Assembly: GCA_904502135.1 (NCBI GenBank)
Contig: CAJGDE010000067.1
Coordinates: 1-10,811 of the forward strand
Direction of reading: 5' to 3'
DNA from: Kiritimatiellia bacterium
Lineage (GTDB): Bacteria > Verrucomicrobiota > Kiritimatiellia > RFP12 > UBA1067
Length of the DNA: 10,811 nt
A program made the position numbers and the translations under genes. Shown piece by piece: positions 4,754 to 10,811 of this stretch. The notes under the pieces are model-generated. The model was not told the origin of the DNA, searched no databases, and saw nothing but the letters and a program-made list of their open reading frames with translations. Within the stretch, counting starts at the first letter, position 1. Each line of letters opens with the position of its first letter.

Positions 4754-7700
4754 ATGTTTAAATTTATAGCGAAAAATCCTAAGACGATTATTGCGGCTTT
4801 GTTGCTGATGTCTTTTGCCGGTGTCAACGCTTGGCGCCGCTTGGCTGTTGATATATTTCCTGATATCGCGATTCCGAGGGTGACGATAATGACGGAAGCC
4901 GGCGGCTTTACCGCGCAGGAGGTCGAGCAGCTTGTCACCATACCGATAGAATCTGTCGTTAACGGTATACCCGGCGTTTCGTGCGTCCGCTCCAGTTCAA
5001 GCGGAGGTCTTTCTTTCGTATGGGTTGATTTTGACTGGGATGTCGATATCTCTAAAGCCCGCTTTGATGTTTTCGACAGGCTTTGGCGCGTTCGCGACAC
5101 GCTCCCTCAAGATGTTCATACGGAAATAGCGCCGATAGTTTCAGTTACGGGCGAAATCATGCTCGTAGCGCTCACGTCAAAGGAAGATGCCGCCTCGCTT
5201 CTCGAAGTGCGCGAATTGGCTGAATACGATCTTCGCACTCGTCTTATGGGCGTTGCGGGAATTGGAGAAGTGGCGGTTATGGGAGGGCGTCTGCCGGAGT
5301 ATCGCATAGCCGTAAATCCTCGCTATTTGGCTAATGTTGGGCTGTCTTTATTTGATGTCGTAGAGGCGTCTCGCGATTCCCGTACCTACTTAAGCGGCGG
5401 ATATCTTGCTGATGTGGCGGGCGATGAAGTGCCGCTGAGGCAGGTTGCCAGAGCCGATTCGTTGGAGGCTATCAGATCTTCTCCTGTGATGTTGCCCTCT
5501 GGAGCTTCGCTCAGGCTTGGAGATGTCGCAGACGTCACGGTAGCGGGGGAGCCTCGCCGCGGAAGCGCCTCTTTCAACGGTCGGCAGGCTGTGGTTCTTT
5601 CGATTCAAAAAGTCCCCGGCGGCAATACGCCCGAACTTACAAGAGAGGTTGAAAAGGTTCTTGCTGATTTCTCTAAGAGCGTGAAGTCCCGCGGTATTGA
5701 AGTTCATCTTGACGCGTATAGGCAGGCGGATTTCATCGATTCTTCCATCGACGGAGGCAAAAAGATCGTAAGAGATGCGATAATCATAGTCGTTGCAGTT
5801 CTTCTTATTACGCTTTTGGAACTGCGTACATTGCTTGTGGTTCTTTTCACCATGCCGGTTTCGATTCTTCTTGGAATATCGTTATTCCCGCTGTTCGGTC
5901 TTGGTGTAAACGTGATGACGCTTGGAGGCTTTGCCATAGCAGCAGGAGATATAGTCGATGGAGCCATCATTTTCACGGAAGTCATCCGTCGTAGACTCGG
6001 CGAAAACGCTGCGCTTGACATATCGGAAAGAAAGCCTCGTCATATTGTCATCCATGAGGCCTCTTTGTCCGTTGCACCGAGCGTCGTTTTCTCTACGTTT
6101 ATCGTTGTTCTCGTTTTTCTGCCGTTAATGGTTCTCTCAGGTTTGGAAGGGAGTTTCTTTAAGCCTCTGGCGCTTTCTTATGTAACTATTTTTACGATGT
6201 CGCTTTTCGCCGCTTTTGTCGCGGTTCCGGCATTTTCAAGATTTTTCGGTCTTGGAGAGCGTCGTAAAAAGAAATCGTCCGATGGCGACGCATACCGCGT
6301 TTCTTTAGGGGTGCGCGTAATGAGGCTTATTTACAGGCCTTTTCTCAGTTTCGCGACGAACTTTCCGAAGACGGTCGTATTTCTATCGTTAGCGTTTTTC
6401 ATATTCTCGATCTTCTTGGCTTTGAATTTCGGGTCTAGCTTTCTCCCGCCTTTTAGAGAAGATTCGTTTAATGTGATGATGTCACTTCCTCCTGGCGCTT
6501 CTCTTTCAGAGACCGAACGCATAAGCGAGGCGGCGGTTCCTCTTATGAAGTCTATTCCTGGAGTTCTTTCCGTAACGCGTCGAACCGGAAGAGCTGAGAG
6601 AGATCAGCACGCGGAGCCTGTTTCGTCAAGCGAGTTTGTCGTGCGCGTTGATTTAAACTGTGATACTGATGAAATCCGCAATCACATACGCCAAAAGCTT
6701 GGCGGCATTCCCGGCGTTGCGCTCGTGGTGGGGTATCCCATTGCGCACAGAATAAGCGCTGTACTCTCAGGCACTGAGGCGGAGTTGGCGGTGAACATCT
6801 ACGGCGAGGACTTTTCTCGTCTGAGCGCCTGCGTAAAGGAAATGAATAAAATTTTAGCCTCGACTGAAGGTGTGGCGGATGTGCGCGCCAATCGTGAGAT
6901 TTTGGTGAAGTCTCTGCGTATTGATTATGATATACCCTCGCTTGTCGAGTCTGGTATTACCCTTAGAGAAGCCGGAGAGCAGGTTTCTGCCGCTTTCAAC
7001 GGCCTTAAGGTTGGAGAAGTGAGAGACGGTATTCGCACGCGTTCCGTTACTGTCAGGCTTAACGGAGACGAAGAGGTTTATGATGCTGATACGGTAAAGT
7101 CGTTAATCGTCTGTGGCAGACGCGGTCGTCGCGTAAGGCTTGATGAGATCGCTCGTGTTGAACATGAAGAATCTCCCAATCTTTTTCTCCGTGAAGGGGG
7201 TCGAAGAAAAGCCCTTATCTCGTTAAATGCAAAGTCCGGCGTCGATATCGGCGGTTTGGTGGAGAAACTAAGAGAAAAATTAGATCCAATAGCCGCGCAA
7301 TTTCAGTGTAGCGTATCTTTTGGCGGCAGTTATCAGGCCCGTGAAAGCGCAGCGCGCAGGCTCGGCGTATTGTCCGCCGTTTTGGGTATAGCCATATTCT
7401 TCATTCTTGTGCTGGCGCTGGGCTCGGCCCGCTATGCGCTTTTGGCGCTTATCAATGTGCCGCTAGCCCTTATAGGCTCTACAGTTGCTGTTTATTTATC
7501 GGGGCGTATTCTTTCGGTATCTTCGCTTGTCGGGTTTATTACGGTCATTGGTTTTACGCTTAGAAATGCGATACTTCTTTTGAACTGCTATAAAGAGCGT
7601 ATTCAACGCGGAGAAGATCTTAAATCGGCAGTTTGGGAGGGCTCTTTGGAACGCATGGTGCCGATAGTTTTAACGTCCCTTACGACAGTCATCGGTCTTG

Positions 7701-9097
7701 TGCCCATAATACTGGCCGGAAATACGCCGGGGGGAGAGTTGTTGGCGCCGCTTGCAGTGGTTCAGTTCGGCGGTTTGGTAGGCTCTATGCTCTTGAATCT
7801 TATGGTCTTGCCGGCGTCTACTTTGGTTTCAGGTTCGTCCGTTTCCGCATCGCCTGCACATAAACCGGCTGTTATCGCCAGTTTCGCTTTCCTGCTTTTT
7901 ATCATGGGCTGCCAAAGCTACGAAGAGGTACGGATAGATTGGGAAGCGGAAATGAAATCAGGCGTTACAAACGAGGTTCGATTATCTTCGCCTGACGATG
8001 CCGCTTATTTGGCGCTTGTGGGCAATCGCGAAATAAACGCGCTCAGACTGAAAGCCGCCAATAGCGATGAGGTTGTAAAGGAATATGGCTGGTGGGAAGA
8101 TCCTTCCCTTGACTTCGATCTCTTACGTATCGTAAATCCCAGTGATCATCCAGTGATAGGAGGGGCGAGTTTGGGCTTTACGCTACCGCTTTCAGGCTCG
8201 CTTGAATGTGAAAAAAAAGCTGCGCGGATTTATTCTAAATCAGACAGAGCGCGAATTCTCGACGCTGAGAGAAATCTTATGGCCGAGGCGAAAAAGGCGG
8301 CGATACGCTTAGCGGCCTTGATGAAGAGGAAAAGTGTTTTAGAAGCGTTTGAAGAAGATGAGCGGATTAAAAAAACGCTTATCAATATCAATAAACTCCA
8401 CGAATCGGGTGAAGTCAGCGCGAGTAACTTGGCCAGCGTAAAGCGTTCTGTACATGCGCGGCGCCATGATATAATGGATGTCGCCGATGAGATAGAGGAG
8501 ACGAAAATTGCTCTTTTGCGCCTTAGTGGTTTAAGACCTGGGGCGAAAATAACAGTTGATTTTCCCCTTGAGATGCCTTGCGCTAAGGCTGTAGAACCTG
8601 TTGATGTCATGGCGCTTGTAAATCATCCGGCGGTAGAGACTGCCAAACTTAGGTTAGAGGCGAGCGATGCCGAATTCGAGGCTGAGATAAGAAAGCAGTA
8701 TCCTGATCTTAAATTAGGCCCTTGTTACGCAAATGAAGAAGGCTTGGATCGCATCGGCCTTGTGGCAGGCGTTACACTTCCGCTATGGAACCGCAACAGA
8801 AAGGCTATAGCCAACGCGAAGGCGAAGCGCGCCGAGATGCGTCTTGAGGTAATCGACGCGTGGCGCAATCTTGTCTATGACTGCGCAGCGGCATATTCAA
8901 AGCTTATGCATCTTATGAGCCATCCTCCGGCGCCGCACAACGAACGGCGTGAGGCTGACGCTTTGTTGGATGTGGGAGAACTTTCTCCGCTTGATTATTT
9001 CGCGCAGAGAGAGGAAATTTTAAACCAAAAGCTCTCTGAGGTGGAATGGCGAAGGGAGGTTGCGTTAGCGACGGTGGAACTTGATAAATTCAAATGA
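4754..9097 (+). CDS. RND heavy-metal efflux pump fused to a TolC-like outer-membrane factor
   Basis: A 1447-residue single frame. Residues 1 to ~1030 are a complete HME-type RND permease (CusA/CzcA family): a first helix, a porter domain (DIFPDIAIPRVTI...), helices with the proton-relay motif AAGDIVDGAIIFTE (D399, D402, E409), the second porter half with LPPGASLSETERIS and RRTGRAERDQHAEP, and the last helices ending GGLVGSMLLNLMVLPAS. After about 15 residues comes a signal-like segment (1037-1053) with lipobox IMGC. Residues 1053-1447 then resemble the periplasmic/outer-membrane factor CzcC/CusC, with heptad-rich helices and the strand LVAGVTLPLWNRNRKA near the second repeat. It would export metal ions from the periplasm or inner membrane across the outer membrane using the proton gradient. 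The aspartate at D402-3 recalls GELVDDA-type pumps rather than classical CzcA. ATG 4754 is chosen; an in-frame TTG at 4748 overlaps the preceding stop. Coupling with both neighbours is tight. Confidence 0.93.
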   Translation: MFKFIAKNPKTIIAALLLMSFAGVNAWRRLAVDIFPDIAIPRVTIMTEAGGFTAQEVEQLVTIPIESVVNGIPGVSCVRSSSSGGLSFVWVDFDWDVDISKARFDVFDRLWRVRDTLPQDVHTEIAPIVSVTGEIMLVALTSKEDAASLLEVRELAEYDLRTRLMGVAGIGEVAVMGGRLPEYRIAVNPRYLANVGLSLFDVVEASRDSRTYLSGGYLADVAGDEVPLRQVARADSLEAIRSSPVMLPSGASLRLGDVADVTVAGEPRRGSASFNGRQAVVLSIQKVPGGNTPELTREVEKVLADFSKSVKSRGIEVHLDAYRQADFIDSSIDGGKKIVRDAIIIVVAVLLITLLELRTLLVVLFTMPVSILLGISLFPLFGLGVNVMTLGGFAIAAGDIVDGAIIFTEVIRRRLGENAALDISERKPRHIVIHEASLSVAPSVVFSTFIVVLVFLPLMVLSGLEGSFFKPLALSYVTIFTMSLFAAFVAVPAFSRFFGLGERRKKKSSDGDAYRVSLGVRVMRLIYRPFLSFATNFPKTVVFLSLAFFIFSIFLALNFGSSFLPPFREDSFNVMMSLPPGASLSETERISEAAVPLMKSIPGVLSVTRRTGRAERDQHAEPVSSSEFVVRVDLNCDTDEIRNHIRQKLGGIPGVALVVGYPIAHRISAVLSGTEAELAVNIYGEDFSRLSACVKEMNKILASTEGVADVRANREILVKSLRIDYDIPSLVESGITLREAGEQVSAAFNGLKVGEVRDGIRTRSVTVRLNGDEEVYDADTVKSLIVCGRRGRRVRLDEIARVEHEESPNLFLREGGRRKALISLNAKSGVDIGGLVEKLREKLDPIAAQFQCSVSFGGSYQARESAARRLGVLSAVLGIAIFFILVLALGSARYALLALINVPLALIGSTVAVYLSGRILSVSSLVGFITVIGFTLRNAILLLNCYKERIQRGEDLKSAVWEGSLERMVPIVLTSLTTVIGLVPIILAGNTPGGELLAPLAVVQFGGLVGSMLLNLMVLPASTLVSGSSVSASPAHKPAVIASFAFLLFIMGCQSYEEVRIDWEAEMKSGVTNEVRLSSPDDAAYLALVGNREINALRLKAANSDEVVKEYGWWEDPSLDFDLLRIVNPSDHPVIGGASLGFTLPLSGSLECEKKAARIYSKSDRARILDAERNLMAEAKKAAIRLAALMKRKSVLEAFEEDERIKKTLININKLHESGEVSASNLASVKRSVHARRHDIMDVADEIEETKIALLRLSGLRPGAKITVDFPLEMPCAKAVEPVDVMALVNHPAVETAKLRLEASDAEFEAEIRKQYPDLKLGPCYANEEGLDRIGLVAGVTLPLWNRNRKAIANAKAKRAEMRLEVIDAWRNLVYDCAAAYSKLMHLMSHPPAPHNERREADALLDVGELSPLDYFAQREEILNQKLSEVEWRREVALATVELDKFK
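7862..7912 (+). other. Internal signal-anchor / lipobox at the RND-OMF junction
   Basis: Within the fused protein, residues 1037-1053 read KPAVIASFAFLLFIMGC. A basic residue pair (His-Lys) precedes a ~14-residue hydrophobic core and an I-M-G-C lipobox; the following residues are QSYEEV. RND pumps normally end in the cytoplasm after helix 12, so this segment is needed to bring the TolC-like part into the periplasm, and cleavage before C1053 would release an outer-membrane lipoprotein. No ATG suited to a separate start lies just before it, and no ribosome site is visible. Confidence 0.55.
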
Positions 9098-9105
9098 GGA
9101 AAAAA

Positions 9106-10299
9106 ATGATAAGGCTTGCTGTAATTTTTGTTTCATGTGTTTTCTTTTTTCTCGGCTGTGACTGTTCACATGACCATGCGCATAGCGGGCATGACAATCA
9201 GCATCATCATGACCATGATCACGAACATGATCACGAACACAATCAAGATCATGATAAATCAGAAAATTGCAACAGCGGCGAGAAATGTTCCGATAAGGGG
9301 GAATCTCATCAGCATACCTCGCAGAATACGATAAGACTTTCTATGAATATTCAGCGCGCTATGGGGCTTGAGACTGTTAAAGCCCAAAAGCGTGATGTTA
9401 AATCGATATTTACCTGTTCTGGTGTTTATGAGCTTCTGCCCAATGCCAGAGAAAGCGTAGCTACACCTGTAGCTGGACGTCTGACGATTTTGGTCAAACC
9501 TCTTTCGTATGTTAAAAAGGGCGATGCTCTTTTTACCGTGACCTCGCCGGAGCTTGTCGCGCGTTCGCGTCAGATTGCGGCGCTGGAAAGGCGTCTTGAC
9601 GCGTATCGGCAGATCAAGACGCGAAATGCAGAACTTGAAAATGAGCTTGAGGTGAAAAGAGCCGAGCGTCTGGCGTTGATATCGCACTCCGAGGAAAAGG
9701 ATGGCGTCATAACGCTTGTCTCTCCCGTTGACGGGCTTGTGGAATCTTTTTTAAAGCAGAACGGAGAATGGCTTGAAATGGGTGATTCTCCGGTAGTGAT
9801 AGTGCGATCTCACGCTCTTTGTTTCAAAGCGCTTGTGCCAAGCGGTGAAGCTGCGAAGTTAAAAGACGATCTTTCAGCTCGAGTGGGCTCTTTTGCCGGT
9901 AAGGTTAGACTTGGAGTTGGCGACAATACTTCGTTAGTCCCCGTATACGTTATTTTTGATGGTGATGTGAAAGCCCTCGCAGGTATGCGGGATGAGGCCG
10001 TAATTGTTTTGTCCGATTCGAAAACTTCCGCTCTTGCCATACCGGCTAAAAGCATCGTTAGCATAAATCTAAAGCCGACTGTTTTCGTAAGAGACAGCAA
10101 AGACAGTGAAAAGTTTTTGGCGTTGGAAGTTGCGACTTTCGATAGTTCGGGCGGATGGACTGAAGTTGAAGGGCTTGATGCTGATGCAGAGGTCGTAGTT
10201 TCTGGTGCGTATGAGCTAAAATTGGCCTTGCCGTCAGGTGAAACAAAATCAGCCGGTCATTTTCATGCAGACGGCACATTTCATGAGGCAGAACATTAA
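9106..10299 (+). CDS. His-rich periplasmic adaptor lipoprotein (CusB/CzcB family) of RND metal efflux
   Basis: A 397-residue membrane fusion protein that should bridge the RND pump and the outer-membrane factor. Order: signal peptide with lipobox FLGC (C18); a linker of about 50 residues with 15 histidines plus Asp, Glu and Cys, a likely metal-capturing segment; a barrel-sandwich half (ESVATPVAGRLTILVKPLSY with VKKGDALFTV); a short alpha hairpin (~150-195); the second half (GVITLVSPVDGLVESFLKQN); beta-barrel and membrane-proximal domains. It ends HFHADGTFHEAEH, a His-rich tail I recall from CzcB-like proteins. GAGGA (9096-9100) lies five bases before ATG 9106. An in-frame ATG at 9094, overlapping the previous stop as ATGA, would add MRKK and is a real alternative. 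Metal identity is unknown; histidine-richness favours Zn, Co, Ni or Cu. It is the last gene of the operon. Confidence 0.93.
   Translation: MIRLAVIFVSCVFFFLGCDCSHDHAHSGHDNQHHHDHDHEHDHEHNQDHDKSENCNSGEKCSDKGESHQHTSQNTIRLSMNIQRAMGLETVKAQKRDVKSIFTCSGVYELLPNARESVATPVAGRLTILVKPLSYVKKGDALFTVTSPELVARSRQIAALERRLDAYRQIKTRNAELENELEVKRAERLALISHSEEKDGVITLVSPVDGLVESFLKQNGEWLEMGDSPVVIVRSHALCFKALVPSGEAAKLKDDLSARVGSFAGKVRLGVGDNTSLVPVYVIFDGDVKALAGMRDEAVIVLSDSKTSALAIPAKSIVSINLKPTVFVRDSKDSEKFLALEVATFDSSGGWTEVEGLDADAEVVVSGAYELKLALPSGETKSAGHFHADGTFHEAEH
9214..9237 (+). repeat. Tandem 12-bp duplication in the His-rich tract
   Basis: CATGATCACGAA occurs twice in perfect tandem (9214-9225, 9226-9237) and is surrounded by further CAT/CAC/GAT-rich sequence. 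Each unit is twelve bases, so gain or loss keeps the frame and would change the number of metal-binding His/Asp/Glu residues by four residues per step. Confidence 0.85.
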
Positions 10300-10450
10300 A
10301 CTTTTAGTAGGAGCGTCAGAAGGTTGGAATGGGGGTTGAGAAGGTTTGGGAGGTTTAGAAAGTTTAGAGTTTAGAGGGAAGAGATATCGACTCTCGAACT
10401 CAAACTCCCACCTCGAACTTCTATTAGTTGGGTATCCGCCCCTTGAGGGT

Positions 10451-10460
10451 GGTCGCGACC
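10451..10460. repeat. 10-bp perfect palindrome GGTCGCGACC
   Basis: GGTCGCGACC is self-complementary and lies in the GC-rich patch of the 3' region. Flanks allow an alternative GGGT...ACCC pairing. It could be a hairpin, a protein-binding site or chance; no gene start lies close enough to assign an operator role. Confidence 0.4.
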
Positions 10461-10599
10461 CATAGGAAAGCGACCAAGCCGAGCGACTGCGAGGCCGAGT
10501 GTTAGTGTGGAATTTTTAGTTTTAGGTGTAGAGCGGATGTTTTTTCTTTCCTTTCTAACTAACGACTAACATTCAAACGTTTAAACACATGAAAATGTA

Positions 10600-10626
10600 A
10601 GCGGTTATGTCGTTTGTGTAACCGCT
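10600..10626. repeat. Inverted repeat AGCGGTTA...TAACCGCT
   Basis: AGCGGTTA (10600-10607) and TAACCGCT (10619-10626) form a perfect 8-bp stem with an 11-base loop. The bases after it on either strand are not a proper T-run, so it is only a weak terminator candidate for genes on either side. Confidence 0.5.
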
Positions 10627-10705
10627 GTAGAGTATTGTCTTGTGCTTTTCATCCTTCCTTTTCTGCCTTATCAACGTGCGGCGTTTTTTCGCCCAACGGT
10701 ACTCG

Positions 10706-10804
10706 CCTTTTGATATGGGCGATTTGCGCGTCCTTGCTCCCGCTCGACGTACACAAGTACGTCTTCGGGTCGCAGTCCTGCGCAAATCGCCTCATCTGAA
10801 AAGG
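10706..10804. repeat. ~99-base imperfect palindrome with nested stems
   Basis: Three pairs of arms nest concentrically: CCTTTT (10706-10711) with AAAAGG (10799-10804); GGCGATTTGCGC (10718-10729) with GCGCAAATCGCC (10780-10791), a perfect 12 bp; and GACGTAC (10746-10752) with GTACGTC (10757-10763) around an ACAA loop. Internal loops of 16 bases on each side separate the last two stems. The design resembles a dispersed intergenic repeat or a structured RNA rather than a simple terminator, since no T-run follows the inner stem. Confidence 0.7.
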
Positions 10805-10811
10805 TTCCGTC

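Larger units (their letters stand above)
10300..10811. other. Gene-poor 3' region with low-complexity mosaic
   Basis: I see no convincing coding sequence here. From the adaptor stop outward it holds a purine-rich tract with repeated GTTTAGA (10353-10376), a CTCGAACT direct repeat (10393-10400, 10412-10419), a GC-rich patch with short GCCGAG/GCGAC repeats around 10441-10500, a T/C-rich stretch (10539-10555) with CTAACTAACGACTAAC, and two inverted repeats listed separately. A similar CACTAACCCCTAATCCC tract sits before hisG (392-408). No clear terminator with a T-run follows the efflux operon. Confidence 0.5.

Noticed and set aside
5704..6021. Minus-strand open frame inside the RND gene
   Set aside because: It is antisense to conserved RND helices, is Ser/Thr/Arg-rich, and has no start context.
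10573..10785. Minus-strand open frame of 70 residues, very rich in Arg and Lys
   Set aside because: It overlaps the large inverted repeat, has no ribosome site, and its composition follows from the repeat rather than from a protein family.
1..10811. CRISPR array, tRNA or rRNA genes, transposase
   Set aside because: Looked for by eye on both strands; no regularly spaced repeats, cloverleaf-like segments, rRNA-like sequence or transposase motifs were seen.

Overview
The window reads as bacterial chromosome, most plausibly from the PVC assemblage (Kiritimatiellota/Lentisphaerota-like) or a Bacteroidota-like Gram-negative. The reasons are a Gram-negative envelope system with outer-membrane efflux parts, a long-form HisG, a tiny AURKAIP1/COX24-type ribosomal protein, a GH29 fucosidase fragment, and intergenic DNA rich in CTAAC-like low-complexity tracts. 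This placement rests on gene content only and is tentative. Base composition is uneven: the first ~190 bases are clearly GC-rich, while the control regions before hisG and around 4140-4205 are AT-rich.

Layout. Bases 1-371 hold the 3' end of a GH29 alpha-L-fucosidase, followed by a protein-like but stop-interrupted remnant in another frame. A good promoter (429-458) then drives hisG (494-1363) and a 29-residue bS22/mS38-like ribosomal protein (1392-1481), closed by a hairpin at 1491-1516. A type IV prepilin peptidase (1540-2439) and a compact DUF2235/Tle1-like alpha/beta hydrolase (2463-3176) follow on the same strand. A PflX-type radical SAM protein (3245-4135) lies on the minus strand. It shares a symmetric promoter region with the plus-strand operon that fills the rest of the window.

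That operon has three genes: a stand-alone GHKL (HATPase_c) protein (4206-4751); a 1447-residue protein joining an HME-type RND efflux pump to a TolC-like outer-membrane factor through an internal lipoprotein-like signal (4754-9097); and a His-rich periplasmic adaptor lipoprotein (9106-10299). The last two supply all three parts of a tripartite heavy-metal exporter in two reading frames. The substrate cannot be read from the sequence; Zn, Co, Ni, Cu or Ag are all possible. The role of the GHKL protein in this operon is not explained by known metal-efflux logic and is one of the better leads.

Bases 10300-10811 contain no convincing gene. They hold a mosaic of purine-rich repeats, CTAAC tracts, short palindromes and a ~99-base imperfect inverted repeat. 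The most notable items are the RND-OMF fusion with its internal lipobox, the mirror-image extended -10 promoter pair, the bS22-like small ORF, and the 3' inverted repeat.
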